DNA from: Rugamonas brunnea
Lineage (GTDB): Bacteria; Pseudomonadota; Gammaproteobacteria; Burkholderiales; Burkholderiaceae_D
Length of the DNA: 64,000 bases
Direction of reading: 5' to 3'
Assembly: GCF_014042345.1 (NCBI RefSeq)
Contig: NZ_JACEZT010000004.1
Span: 186,001 to 250,000 of the forward strand
Shown here: one piece after another, positions 26,986-36,095 of the stretch
Position numbering within the stretch: the first letter of the stretch is position 1
Layout: each line of letters begins with the position of its first letter
Notes under the pieces: model-generated
Databases searched by the model: none
Seen by the model: the letters and a program-made list of their open reading frames with translations, nothing else
What the model was told of the DNA's origin: nothing
Translations under genes and position numbers: made by a program

Positions 26986-27651
26986 ATGCGCTTACTGCGT
27001 CTCTTGTTTGCTTCCGTCGCCTTTGTGGCTTCCGCCTCCGGCGCCTTTGCCGCCGATTTCAAGAGCGGTGTTGATTACATGACGCTCGATACCCCGGTGC
27101 GCGCCGACACCGGCAAGAAAGTGGAAGTGGTGGAAGTGTTCATGTACCACTGCCCGCACTGCAATGCGCTCGACCCCGTGCTCAACGAGTGGGTCAAGAA
27201 GCAGGGCGACAAGATCGTGTTCCGCCGCCTGCACATGGCGCCCAACATCACCGAGCCGCAGGCGCACGCGTTCGCCACGCTGGAAGCGATGAACGCGCTG
27301 GGCAACGGTCTGCACGAAAAAATCTTCCATGCCATCCATGTGGAGCATAATCGTCTGAACACGGACCAGGGTCTGCTCGATTTCGTGACCAAGAACGGCG
27401 TGGACAAGGCCAAGTACCTGGAATTTTTCAACTCGTTCGCGGTCCAGACGAAGATGAAGCGCTCTATGCAGCTCGTGAACGAGTATAAGCTCGACAGCGC
27501 GCCCAGCCTCGTGATCGACGGTCATTACACCACCTCGCCAGCGCTGGCCGGTCACGGCCAGTCCAGCGTCCCGGCCGCGCACGCGGCGCTGTTCCAGGTG
27601 ATGGACATGCTGGTCGCTAAAACCAGCGCGGAGAAAGCAGCCAAGAAATAA
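26986..27651 (+). CDS. dsbA: Thiol:disulfide interchange protein DsbA
   Basis: Periplasmic disulfide oxidase, 221 aa. Signal peptide residues 1-22 (ending AFA), thioredoxin fold with inserted helical domain, active-site CPHC at C56-C59 in VFMYHCPHCN, and the cis-proline P173 in SAPSLVIDG. DsbA introduces disulfides into exported proteins and is reoxidised by DsbB, which is not in the window. An AAGGAT site precedes the ATG. It is followed after one base by a small membrane protein gene and then by an SDR, so the three are probably one operon. Confidence 0.95.
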   Translation: MRLLRLLFASVAFVASASGAFAADFKSGVDYMTLDTPVRADTGKKVEVVEVFMYHCPHCNALDPVLNEWVKKQGDKIVFRRLHMAPNITEPQAHAFATLEAMNALGNGLHEKIFHAIHVEHNRLNTDQGLLDFVTKNGVDKAKYLEFFNSFAVQTKMKRSMQLVNEYKLDSAPSLVIDGHYTTSPALAGHGQSSVPAAHAALFQVMDMLVAKTSAEKAAKK

Positions 27652-27652
27652 C

Positions 27653-27967
27653 ATGGAAGAAAACGAAGTAGAAAAAGGCGTGATGAAGATGTACAGGGAG
27701 TCCGAGCCGGACATCAGCACCCTGTACGAATACAGCTACGTCAACCATATCGCGTGGAGCATCCTGTTGATTGCGATCGGCATGATCGTGTGGCTCACGA
27801 TCGCGCTGACCAACGCGGAGAACCAACGCTACGCGCTGGTCAACCGGCAGTGCGCCGATCCCGTCTTCAAGGGCGAGATCGACACCAAATGCCTGAAGAC
27901 GGTGCATTCGCGCGAACACTGGTGGCAGCACGTGGCGTACGCCTTGCGTCACGTGAAACCTGAGTAG
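27653..27967 (+). CDS. Small single-pass membrane protein, unknown function
   Basis: A 104-aa protein with one clear TM helix at residues ~33-52 (IAWSILLIAIGMIVWLTIAL). A short acidic N-terminus precedes it, and a ~50-residue tail follows with two Cys (RQCADP, TKCLKT), likely periplasmic if the N-terminus is inside. I do not recognise the family. It begins one base after the dsbA stop, and the paired Cys in the presumed periplasmic tail make a link with disulfide chemistry possible but unproven. A shorter start at an internal Met (residue 11 or 13) cannot be excluded. Confidence 0.72.
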   Translation: MEENEVEKGVMKMYRESEPDISTLYEYSYVNHIAWSILLIAIGMIVWLTIALTNAENQRYALVNRQCADPVFKGEIDTKCLKTVHSREHWWQHVAYALRHVKPE

Positions 27968-27985
27968 AATCTGGAGTCGGCCACG

Positions 27986-28732
27986 ATGAAAGAAGTTTTG
28001 CTCGTCACCGGCAGCGGCCGGGGGATAGGCGCGGCCACGGCGCTGCTGGCCAGCCAGCGTGGCTACGCCGTTTGCATCAACTACCGTTCCGATGCCGGCG
28101 CGGCCGAAGCGCTGCGTGAGCGCATCGTGACGGCCGGCGGCGAGGCCATCGCCGTGCAGGCCGACGTGGCCGTGGAGGCGGACGTGCAGCGCCTGTTCGC
28201 CACCATCGACGCGCAACTGGGGCCCATCACGGCACTCGTCAACAACGTCGGCGTGCTGGAGAAGCAGTGCAAGCTGACCGAGATGTCGGTCGAGCGCCTG
28301 CATCGCGTATTCACCACCAACGTGATCAGCTACTTCCTGTGCTGCAAAGAGGCCGTGCTGCGCATGTCCACCGCGCGCGGCGGGCAGGGCGGGCGCATCG
28401 TCAATGTTTCGTCGGGCGCCTCGCGCGTCGGCTCGCCCAATGTCTATATCGATTACGCCGCCTCCAAGGGCGCTGTCGATACGCTGACGCTGGGCCTGTC
28501 GAAGGAAGTGGCGGCTGAAGGCATCCGCGTCAACTGCGTGCGGCCCGGATTGATTTATACGGAAATCCACGCCAGCGGCGGTGATCCCGGCCGCGTCGAG
28601 CGCATGGCCGCCACCGTGCCCATGCAGCGCGGCGGCCAGCCGGAAGAGGTGGCCGAGGCCATCCTGTGGCTGCTTAGCCCACAGTCGTCCTACGTCAGCG
28701 GCGCCTTTATCGACGCCGCCGGCGCGCGCTGA
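27986..28732 (+). CDS. SDR-family NAD(P)-dependent oxidoreductase
   Basis: Classical short-chain dehydrogenase, 248 aa, cytosolic. Cofactor motif TGSGRGIG (residues 8-15), NNVG near 89, catalytic Ser in NVSSGAS (~142) and YxxxK as YAASK (~156-160), then CVRPGLIYTEIH. The C-terminus VSGAFIDAAGAR is family-typical. RYD-type NADPH preference is suggested by NYRSDAG after beta-2. The substrate is unknown; such proteins are often annotated as glucose dehydrogenase or FabG-like. GGAG upstream supports the ATG at 27986. It lies 18 bp after the small membrane protein gene. Confidence 0.88.
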   Translation: MKEVLLVTGSGRGIGAATALLASQRGYAVCINYRSDAGAAEALRERIVTAGGEAIAVQADVAVEADVQRLFATIDAQLGPITALVNNVGVLEKQCKLTEMSVERLHRVFTTNVISYFLCCKEAVLRMSTARGGQGGRIVNVSSGASRVGSPNVYIDYAASKGAVDTLTLGLSKEVAAEGIRVNCVRPGLIYTEIHASGGDPGRVERMAATVPMQRGGQPEEVAEAILWLLSPQSSYVSGAFIDAAGAR

Positions 28733-28761
28733 TCTTCAAACAAAACAGCTAACTCCTTCAA

Positions 28762-28793
28762 GCGCCAGCCCAATTATCAAGCGGGGCTGGCGC
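28762..28793. repeat. 10-bp-stem hairpin after the SDR gene
   Basis: Perfect inverted repeat GCGCCAGCCC / GGGCTGGCGC (28762-28771 with 28784-28793) with a 12-nt loop, 29 bp after the SDR stop. It has no downstream T run, so it would be a Rho-assisted terminator or RNA 3' stabiliser rather than a classical intrinsic terminator. Confidence 0.5.
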
Positions 28794-28850
28794 GCCCAGA
28801 ATGCGGTCTGTGCGCTGTGCACTTGATCCCATTCTTGCGAGGAGCTGCTG

Positions 28851-29420
28851 ATGTCCGATTTGTCCGATTCCCACCTGTTCACCACCGTCGCGCTGGCCGG
28901 CATGCTGTGCGTGGCGCCGCTTGCCGCCATGGCCGACGGGGCCACCGCTGCCACCGCTGCCGCCGTGTTACCGGCTCCGGCGCGCGTGTTCAGCGCCGCC
29001 TCCACGCCCGAACTGGAAGCCGTGATGCTGGCCGCGCGCCGCTATGCCGCGTTCTGGAACAGCGGCGATCCGGCCTACGCGCAGCAGGCATTGGCGCCCG
29101 GTTTCATCGACCGCACCTTGCCGGAAGGCCGTGAGCAGGGCATGGCCGGTCCCTTGCAGGCGTCGCGCAACTTCCGCACCGCCGTGCCCGATCTGGCGGC
29201 GGAAGTGACGGACATGGTGGCGGCCGGCGACCGTGTGGTGGTGCGCCTGCATTTCACCGGCCATTTCACGGGCCAGTTCGGGCAGGTCAAGGGGCAGGGG
29301 CAGTCCATCGACTTCCAGGCGTTCGACCTGTACCGTGTGGCCGATGGCCGCATCGCCGACAACTGGCACCTGGAGGACAACCTGGCGCTGCTGCGGCAGA
29401 TGGGCGTGATCCGTCCTTAA
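28851..29420 (+). CDS. Exported SnoaL-like ester-cyclase family protein
   Basis: A 189-aa protein with a hydrophobic N-terminal segment (residues ~10-28, cleavage likely near AMA-DG). It is followed by an alanine-rich spacer and a SnoaL-like/NTF2-type cone fold (residues ~57-180). Recognisable pieces are AARRYAAFWNSGD, VVVRLHFTGHFTGQFG and VADGRIADNWHLEDNLALLRQMG. Family members are often labelled ester cyclase; the enzymatic role here is unassigned and an export signal is unusual for this family. It converges on the LysR gene, the stops overlapping by 4 bp around TTAA. GAGGAGC lies upstream. Confidence 0.82.
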   Translation: MSDLSDSHLFTTVALAGMLCVAPLAAMADGATAATAAAVLPAPARVFSAASTPELEAVMLAARRYAAFWNSGDPAYAQQALAPGFIDRTLPEGREQGMAGPLQASRNFRTAVPDLAAEVTDMVAAGDRVVVRLHFTGHFTGQFGQVKGQGQSIDFQAFDLYRVADGRIADNWHLEDNLALLRQMGVIRP

Positions 29421-30352
29421 ATGTCGAGCTGGCCGAAGCGCTCTTGCAGGAATTCGGCCAGCAGCGCGATGCGCGGCGGCTGGAAGCGATGGCGGTGGTA
29501 TAGCAGGTTGAGCGGCGCGCTGTCGGTGAAGTAATCGTCGAGCACCGTGCGCAGGCGGCCCGCGCGCAAGTCGTCGGCGATGTCGAGGATGGATTTCCAG
29601 GCGTAGCCCTGGCCGTCCACGGCCCAGCGGCGCACCACTTCGCCGTCATTGCTTTGCAGGTAGCGCCGCACGCGCACGGACGCGGCGCGGCGCTTGCCGC
29701 CCGTGTTGTCGGTGTAGCGCCAGTCGTGCATGGGCCCGTGCGCCGTCGCCAGCACGATGGTGGGCAGCTCGGCCAGTTGCGCCGGCGTGTCGGGCACGCC
29801 GCAGCGCGCCAGCAAGGCCGGCGCGGCGCATACCACGCGCCGGCTGGCCGCTAGCGGCCGCGCCACCATGTCACTGTCGGGCAGTTGGCCGTAGCGGATG
29901 GCCAGGTCGATATCGTCGCGCACCAGGTCGGCCGGTGTGTCGCTCAAGGTGAGCGCGTACTGCACCCCGGGATGCAGGTCGCGGAACTGGGCCAGCATGG
30001 GCAGCAGCAGATTGCGTCCCAGGTCCGACGGCGCCGAGATGCTGACCGTGCCGCGCGCCGCGCCATCGCCCGTGCGCAGGCCCGCCTCCGCCTCCATCAT
30101 CAGCGCCAGCGCCTGTTCGCTGAAGTGGCGGTACAGCTGGCCTTTCTCGGTCAGGCGCAGGCGGCGCGTGGTGCGTTCGAACAGCTTGGTTTGCAGCGAC
30201 GCCTCCAGGCGCTGGATGGCGGCGCTGGCGGCGGCCGGCGACATGCCCTGGCAGCGGCCGGCGGCGGAAAAGCTGCCCAGCCGGGCGGCGTCGAGGAACA
30301 GGCGGATGGCGCCAAAGCGCTCCATGCCGCCCGCGTAGTGGATGTCGTTCAT
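29417..30352 (-). CDS. LysR-family transcriptional regulator
   Basis: LysR-type regulator, 311 aa. The N-terminal winged HTH reads LFLDAARLGSFSAAGR...SPAAASAAIQRLEASL, followed by LFERTTRRLRLTEKG. The effector domain is of the CrgA/DmlR subgroup (VSISAPSDLGRNLLLPML, LDIAIRYG-like DLAIRYGQLPD). The ATG at 30352 is chosen for its upstream AGGAG; an in-frame start 24 bases further upstream and an internal Met (MERFGAIRL) are alternatives. It is divergent from a TonB receptor gene and may control it or the exported SnoaL-like gene it converges with; neither is shown. Confidence 0.9.
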   Translation of the reverse strand: MNDIHYAGGMERFGAIRLFLDAARLGSFSAAGRCQGMSPAAASAAIQRLEASLQTKLFERTTRRLRLTEKGQLYRHFSEQALALMMEAEAGLRTGDGAARGTVSISAPSDLGRNLLLPMLAQFRDLHPGVQYALTLSDTPADLVRDDIDLAIRYGQLPDSDMVARPLAASRRVVCAAPALLARCGVPDTPAQLAELPTIVLATAHGPMHDWRYTDNTGGKRRAASVRVRRYLQSNDGEVVRRWAVDGQGYAWKSILDIADDLRAGRLRTVLDDYFTDSAPLNLLYHRHRFQPPRIALLAEFLQERFGQLDI

Positions 30353-30531
30353 GGCGCTCCTGTGCGAGTGCGCCATTCTACCGGCGTCTGGACTGCCCGC
30401 TACGGAGAGGCGCGCCCCCGCTGTCGCATTCTTGCCTCATTGTCATGAAAATGCCATGAATTCAACATCGTGCCGTCATATTTGGTCGGTAGCGTTGCAC
30501 GTTTTATCAACGTGTGACTGACATCTTCATC

Positions 30532-32793
30532 ATGACCGACTCCAAGCATTCGACCCGCGCGTTCCGCCGCACCAAGCTCGCCTCCCTCGTCGCCCTCGCC
30601 CTGGTGCACATGGGCGCTTCCGCCGCCGACAGCCTGCCCAATGCCGAAGGCGCCGCCAGCGCCGTGGCCACCGTGGTGGTATCGGCCAAGGCCGGCGCCT
30701 ACCGCGCGGATGAATCGGCCAAGGGTAGCGCATCGTCCGTCGCGCCCACCCAGGCCAGCCTGCAGGCGAGCGAGCCGCAGTCCATCATCACGCGCGAGTT
30801 CATCGAATTGTCGGTGGCGCCCACGGCCGAGTACAGCCGCGTCGTCAACATCGCGCCCAGCATGTCGGGCGATTCGGCCAATGGCCCCGGCCTGTCCGAA
30901 ACCAAGACCACCATGCGCGGCTTTGGCGACGACCAGTACAACGTCACCTTCGACGGCATCCCCTGGGGCGACACCAACAACCCGGCCCACCATTCGACCT
31001 CGTTCTTCCCCGCTTCCGTGATCGGCGGCGCCGTGGTGGAGCGGGGCCCCGGCATGGCCAGCAACTTCGGCTACGCGACCTTTGGCGGCTCGATCAACCT
31101 GTACTCCAAGCAGGCATCGAAGACGCCAAGCGCCAGCGTGTTCGGTTCCGTCGGCACCTGGGGCACGGCGCTGCTGGGCGGCGCGTACGAGAGCGGCCGC
31201 TTGCGCGACTACGGCAACGCCACCGTGCAACTGAACTACCAGCACCTGAAGTCGGACGGTTACCTGACGGGCAACAGCATCAAGAGCGACAACTACTTCA
31301 TCAAGTTCCAGCGCGCCATCGGCGCCGACACGCTGGCCACCGTGGTGGCCACCGACAACGAGATCAAGTACGTCCAGCCAGATAATTCGAAAGGCCCCAC
31401 GCTGGCGCAGATCGCCCAATTCGGCCGCAACTACAGCCTGAACGACGACCCCACGAGCTTCAACTACACCGGCTACAACCACACCAGCAAGCACACGGAC
31501 TTCAGCTACCTGCGGCTGGAGACCAGCTGGGGCGACGGCCTGAACTCGGACAACCAGCTCTACACCTACGCCTACGACAACCAGACCATCTCGTCCACCG
31601 ATCCGACCGGCGCCACGCTGCCCGGCACCAAGGCCGGCGCGCCCGGCAACAAGGACATCCCCGGCATCGACAAGCAGAACAAGTACCGCGCGTATGGCGA
31701 CATCTTCAAGCTGAGCAAACAGTTCGGCAACAGCACCGGCCGCGCCGGCTTCTGGTACGAGTATTCGGACACCGACCGCCACCAGTACGACCTGGACCTG
31801 ACGCTGAACGTGCGCGACCCGCGCGAGACCAAGCCCACGCCCGTCACCTTCCCCAGCGTGCTGTTCGACCAGCAATCCACCATCCGCAATTTCCAGCCCT
31901 TCGTCGAATTCGAATGGGCCGCCACCGACAGCCTGACCGTGACGCCGGGCGTGAAGGCGGTGCGCATCACGCGCGCGGTGGACGCCGACGTGAACCAGAC
32001 CACGCGCCTGCCGCAGCACACCTCGGTCGACTACCACGCCACGCTGCCGTTCCTGACGGCCAACCAGCGCCTCGGCGCGGATCTGGCGCTGTACGCCCAA
32101 TACGCCAAGGGCTTCCAGATCCCGGACCTGAAGTCGTTCTACATCGCCGACCCGACCCGCAACAGCAGCGATCCCCAGCTGTCCACCAACTACCAGCTGG
32201 GCGTGGTGGGCAAGAAGGATGTGCTGACCTGGGATGTGGACGCGTACCGCATCGACTTCACCAACAAGTACGTGTCGAACGGCCTCGGTGGCACGGCCGC
32301 CGCCTACGTCAACATCGGCGGCGTCACCTACAAGGGCGTGGAGGGGCAGTTGACCTGGGCCGTGGGCAATGGCGTGGCGCTGTACGTGAACGGCTCGTCC
32401 AACAAGGCCACCGCCAACGACACCGGCAAGACCATCTCCGGCTCGCCCGACATGACGGCCGCGCTGGGCGCGCTGTACAACGCCGGCCCGTGGTCGGCCT
32501 CGCTGATCTACAAGCGCACCGGTGAGGTGCGCCAGGTCGATTTCGATCCCGCCAAGCCGGCCGCCTACGACCAGTACCTGACGCCGGCCTACGGCAATAC
32601 GGACCTGAGCGTGGCCTACCGCTTCCAGCATCCGGGCGCCGGCATCAAGACGCTCAAGCTGCAGTTCAACGTATTCAACCTGTTCAACGGCCAGCAGGTC
32701 GTCTCGATCTCGCCGGGCAAGACGGCGGCGTTCGACCAGTACATCAGCCAGGCGCCACGCAGCGTGCAGCTGTCGCTCAAAGCTGATTTCTAA
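30532..32793 (+). CDS. TonB-dependent receptor, substrate unknown
   Basis: Outer-membrane receptor, 753 aa, with a signal peptide of ~32 residues ending ASAAD, a TonB-box-like ATVVVSAKAG, a plug (SETKTTMRGFGDDQYNVTFDGIPWGDTN, region split by GPGMASNFGYATFGGSINLYSK) and a large beta-barrel ending in Phe (LKADF). No carboxypeptidase-like or signalling N-terminal extension is seen. The ATG at 30532 starts directly at the basic signal region; a GTG 18 bases upstream is possible, and no good Shine-Dalgarno is visible for either. No transporter for its ligand lies nearby, so the substrate cannot be guessed. It is divergent from a LysR gene. Confidence 0.9.
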   Translation: MTDSKHSTRAFRRTKLASLVALALVHMGASAADSLPNAEGAASAVATVVVSAKAGAYRADESAKGSASSVAPTQASLQASEPQSIITREFIELSVAPTAEYSRVVNIAPSMSGDSANGPGLSETKTTMRGFGDDQYNVTFDGIPWGDTNNPAHHSTSFFPASVIGGAVVERGPGMASNFGYATFGGSINLYSKQASKTPSASVFGSVGTWGTALLGGAYESGRLRDYGNATVQLNYQHLKSDGYLTGNSIKSDNYFIKFQRAIGADTLATVVATDNEIKYVQPDNSKGPTLAQIAQFGRNYSLNDDPTSFNYTGYNHTSKHTDFSYLRLETSWGDGLNSDNQLYTYAYDNQTISSTDPTGATLPGTKAGAPGNKDIPGIDKQNKYRAYGDIFKLSKQFGNSTGRAGFWYEYSDTDRHQYDLDLTLNVRDPRETKPTPVTFPSVLFDQQSTIRNFQPFVEFEWAATDSLTVTPGVKAVRITRAVDADVNQTTRLPQHTSVDYHATLPFLTANQRLGADLALYAQYAKGFQIPDLKSFYIADPTRNSSDPQLSTNYQLGVVGKKDVLTWDVDAYRIDFTNKYVSNGLGGTAAAYVNIGGVTYKGVEGQLTWAVGNGVALYVNGSSNKATANDTGKTISGSPDMTAALGALYNAGPWSASLIYKRTGEVRQVDFDPAKPAAYDQYLTPAYGNTDLSVAYRFQHPGAGIKTLKLQFNVFNLFNGQQVVSISPGKTAAFDQYISQAPRSVQLSLKADF

Positions 32794-32803
32794 GCGGCCC
32801 GTT

Positions 32804-33700
32804 TCAGCTGCTGCGGTGGTTGGTCTGCGCCTGCGCCGGGGGCGCGCCGATCACCACCGTGCAGGTGGTGCCGGCCACCAGTTCCAGCCCTTGCGGCACC
32901 TGGTCGATGTGGATGCGCACTGGCACCCGCTGCGCCAGCCGCACCCAGTTGAAGGTGGGGTTGACGTCGGCCAGCAGCTCGTGGCCGGTGCCGGCGTCGC
33001 GGTCGGTGATGCCGTGCGCGACGGACTCGATGTGGCCGCGCAGCGGCGTGTCGCCGCCCAGCATGCGCATCTCGACCGGGTCGTTGGGCTGCAGCAGCGG
33101 CAGTTTGGTCTCCTCGAAATAACCGACCACGTAGAACGAGGCGCGGTCGATCACGGCCAGCTTGGGCGCGCCCACGGCGGCGAAGTCGCCTGTGTGCACA
33201 TTCAGGTTGGTCACGTAGCCCGTCACGGGCGCGCGTACCACGGTGCGTTCCAGGTTCAGTTGCGCCAGCCCGCGCGCCGCCTGCGCGGCCAGGTACTGGG
33301 CCGTGGCGGTGCCGGCCGCCGCTTCGGCCGTCTCGCGGTTTTCGGCCGAGATCACCGCGCTGTCGAGGCCCGCGCGGCGCCGCGCTTCCTGCGCGCGCCG
33401 GCCGCGTTCCACTTGCTGCGCGGCCAGCACGGCGCTGGCCTGGTCGAGCGCGCTGCGGTAGCGGGCCGGATCGACGACGAACAGCACGTCGCCCTGGCGC
33501 ACCAGCTGGTTGTCCTTCACCCGCACTTCCGTCACGGTGCCGGCCACGTCGGCGCTGATGTTGATCACGTCGGCCTTGACGCGGCCGTCGCGGGTCCAGG
33601 CCGATTCCATGTAGTGGTTCCAGGCCAGGTGGCCGGTCCAGATGGCGCCGGCCAGCAGCAGCGCGGTCAGGGCAAAGCGAAACAGTTTGGATGCGCTCAA
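32804..33700 (-). CDS. HlyD-family periplasmic adaptor of the FUSC efflux system
   Basis: Membrane fusion protein, 298 aa, anchored by an N-terminal helix (LFRFALTALLLAGAIWTGHLAW). A lipoyl/HlyD half (DGRVKADVINISADVAGTVTEVRVKDNQLVRQGD), a coiled-coil hairpin (~95-150) and a second lipoyl half plus beta-barrel (VVRAPVTGYVTNLNVHTGDF) follow. I choose a TTG start at 33700 because GGGAGAA lies 7 bp upstream and the protein then opens at the TM anchor. Longer frames run through the intergenic gap into antisense sequence of DUF1656. It is the last gene of the efflux operon (AaeA-like role). Confidence 0.88.
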   Translation of the reverse strand: MSASKLFRFALTALLLAGAIWTGHLAWNHYMESAWTRDGRVKADVINISADVAGTVTEVRVKDNQLVRQGDVLFVVDPARYRSALDQASAVLAAQQVERGRRAQEARRRAGLDSAVISAENRETAEAAAGTATAQYLAAQAARGLAQLNLERTVVRAPVTGYVTNLNVHTGDFAAVGAPKLAVIDRASFYVVGYFEETKLPLLQPNDPVEMRMLGGDTPLRGHIESVAHGITDRDAGTGHELLADVNPTFNWVRLAQRVPVRIHIDQVPQGLELVAGTTCTVVIGAPPAQAQTNHRSS

Positions 33701-33735
33701 GGCGGTTCTCCCAGCGAAAGTTGAGGTACGGCGGT

Positions 33736-33936
33736 TTATTGGTACAGCGTGACGATCAGTGCGCCGAAAATGCAGACCAGCAGGCAAAGCCGCACCAGCG
33801 CCGGGTGCCACGCGCGGCGGTACAGGCCAGTGTGGCCCAGTACCCAATCGAGCACGCCCTGCAGCAGCAGGCTGGCGATGAACAGGGGCAGCAAGGTCGG
33901 TAGCAGCACGCCGAAAATGGCGATCTCACGCGGCAT
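33736..33936 (-). CDS. DUF1656 small membrane protein (AaeX-like)
   Basis: A 66-aa inner-membrane protein with two hydrophobic helices (residues ~8-28 and ~46-65), matching DUF1656/AaeX, the small partner of FUSC-type efflux pumps. [19 protein letters not shown] is a typical opening. AGGAGA precedes the ATG. The start overlaps the FUSC stop by 11 bp, and the adaptor gene follows 35 bp later. Function beyond association with the pump is unknown. Confidence 0.88.
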   Translation of the reverse strand: MPREIAIFGVLLPTLLPLFIASLLLQGVLDWVLGHTGLYRRAWHPALVRLCLLVCIFGALIVTLYQ

Positions 33937-36079
33937 GGTGGGTGTCTCCTGGTATGTGGGGCATCTGGTCCAGCAAGGATGTGTAGATGGAATGCAGGTC
34001 CGTCAGCGCCATGCGCAGCCGCGCCTGGCGCGCCGGCGTGGCGTCGGCCAGCGCTTCGCGTATCGGCGGGCCGGCTTGCAGCACGGCGTACTGCACGGCG
34101 GCGCTGCTGGTGCGGTCCGGCGCGCGGAAGTAGGCGGCCAGCTGGTCCACGCACAGCTCCAGCGCATTGCGCACGGCGCCCGCTTCGTTGGCGGCGATCA
34201 ACTGGCGCATCTCGATCACGGAATGGCCCAGTTCCAGCAGCGTCAAGCCCTGGCGCACGACGGCGCGCGCGGGGGCGCCCGGCTTGGGGCCGGCGGCGGC
34301 GTTTAGTTGGCTCAGCAGGTCACGCACGCGGTGGTCGAAACGGTGCTTGCGGCGGAACAGCGATCCCTTGCAGGTGGCCAGCGCTTCGCGCCACAGGGCG
34401 GCGGCGATGTGGTCCTTCTGGCCCATGGTGTGCTCGGGCAGCAGCACGGCGAAGATGGCCCAGGCCAGCGCCACGCCCACCGGCATCGACAAGGTGTTGT
34501 TGAGGAAGGCGGCGCCGTCGTACTGCATCTGGTTGAGGGGCGCGATTACCTGCGCGGTGAACATGCTCATGCCCACGCCCACGCCGGCCCGGCGCGCATC
34601 GGTGGTCAGGTAGCTGCCCAGCGCGAACACGGGCAGGGCGGCCAGCACCAGCATCGGGTAGCCGCTGGCGCGCACCACCAGCAGGTATTCGGTCAGGAAC
34701 GACAGCGGCCAGACCAGCAGGAAACCGGCCAGCACCTGGCGCGTCATCGCCACCGGGCGCGGTGAGGACGAGGCCAGCGCGCAGAAGATGGAGGTCATGA
34801 TGATGGCGTTGGCCGCGTAGGGCCAGGCCAGCCAGTACCACAGCGTGGCCCCGGCCAGCAGCGCGCCGGCCGCGCGCACGCCGCTGGCCAGCACGATGCC
34901 GGACGGCGTGCGCGGGCTGTAGGCGACCGGATCGCTGACCTGCAACTGGCGCTGCTGGGTCAGGCCGTGGTACAGGGCGGCGAAGGCGCCGATGTCGCGC
35001 ACGAAGCGGTCCAGCAGTTCCAGGGCCGTGTCGAACGCGATCCGCTGGGCGCGTTCGGGTTGCAGCAGCGCCGCCTGTGCCTGCGCCTGCGCCGCCTGCT
35101 GCGCCAGCGCGGCGCGCACATGCTCCATGCGCGCGCCCGACAAGTCGTCGCGCAAGGCCGCGGCCACGGTGGCGTGCAGTGGTTCGATCAGCGCCAGCAC
35201 GGGCGAGGGCGGATGGGCGCGCAGCCGGCGCAGCAAGCGGTGCAGGGTGTAGCAGGTGGTCAGCGCCGACATGAAGGCGTTGTTGAAGGCATGCAGCTGG
35301 CGCGTGTGCGCGCGGGCGTGGGACGCTTCGAAGAAGGCGGCGGCGCGGCCCGATTCCAGCGCCGCGATGTCGGCCGCGAAGCGCAGGTGGTGCAGCTCGA
35401 TCTGGGCCGGCGACAGGCTGTGTTCCAGCGTCTGCTGGCAGAAGGTGATGAAGCTGTCGTAGCGGGCCTGCACGGTGCGCATCACCTGGCGCGACTGGTG
35501 GCGCGGGAACAGCACGTCGTGCACCACGGCCGCGCAGATCACGCCCAGTCCCACTTCCGTCACGCGGGTGACGGCCAGCGTGAACACAGTGGCGGGATGG
35601 TCGATGGCCGGCACGGCGATCATGCAGGCCGTGTAGCCGGCCAGCACGAAGCTGTACGATTGCTGGTTGCGGTGCATGGCCGCGCCGGCCGTGCACAGGC
35701 CTATCCACAGCGCCAGCGCCAGGAACAGCGCCACCGGCTGCTGCGGGAAGATTGCCACGATCAGCAGCGCGCTGGTGCAGCCGACCAGGGTGCCGAGCAA
35801 GCGGTAGAAGGCTTTTTCCAGCACCATGCCGCTGCTGGGCAGGGCCAGGATGAAGGTGGTGGTCATCGCCGTGTTGGGCGAATCGAGGCCGAGGCGGAAG
35901 GCGATCCACAGCGCGGAGAAGGCGGCCAGCATGGCCTTGGCGACGAAGATCCAGCGTTCGCCTTCGCCGGCGCGCCAGTCGCGCAGTTGCTGGCGCAGTG
36001 GTTTGATGAAACGCGCCGCCAGTTTTGCTCCCGCTCTGCTGGCCGGGTGGGGAAGGTCGGTGGCGGGAGCGGGGTTCAT
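33926..36079 (-). CDS. FUSC-family efflux pump (AaeB-like)
   Basis: Inner-membrane efflux transporter of the FUSC/AaeB family, 717 aa. It shows two repeated blocks of hydrophobic helices (residues ~45-170 and ~355-490), each followed by a soluble helical domain, as in AaeB. Diagnostic pieces include [36 protein letters not shown]. In E. coli AaeAB exports aromatic carboxylic acids; that class of substrate is inferred. It lies 16 bp after MarR. No clear Shine-Dalgarno is seen before the ATG at 36079. Confidence 0.92.
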   Translation of the reverse strand: MNPAPATDLPHPASRAGAKLAARFIKPLRQQLRDWRAGEGERWIFVAKAMLAAFSALWIAFRLGLDSPNTAMTTTFILALPSSGMVLEKAFYRLLGTLVGCTSALLIVAIFPQQPVALFLALALWIGLCTAGAAMHRNQQSYSFVLAGYTACMIAVPAIDHPATVFTLAVTRVTEVGLGVICAAVVHDVLFPRHQSRQVMRTVQARYDSFITFCQQTLEHSLSPAQIELHHLRFAADIAALESGRAAAFFEASHARAHTRQLHAFNNAFMSALTTCYTLHRLLRRLRAHPPSPVLALIEPLHATVAAALRDDLSGARMEHVRAALAQQAAQAQAQAALLQPERAQRIAFDTALELLDRFVRDIGAFAALYHGLTQQRQLQVSDPVAYSPRTPSGIVLASGVRAAGALLAGATLWYWLAWPYAANAIIMTSIFCALASSSPRPVAMTRQVLAGFLLVWPLSFLTEYLLVVRASGYPMLVLAALPVFALGSYLTTDARRAGVGVGMSMFTAQVIAPLNQMQYDGAAFLNNTLSMPVGVALAWAIFAVLLPEHTMGQKDHIAAALWREALATCKGSLFRRKHRFDHRVRDLLSQLNAAAGPKPGAPARAVVRQGLTLLELGHSVIEMRQLIAANEAGAVRNALELCVDQLAAYFRAPDRTSSAAVQYAVLQAGPPIREALADATPARQARLRMALTDLHSIYTSLLDQMPHIPGDTHHAA

Positions 36080-36095
36080 GGCGGTGGTTTAAGGG

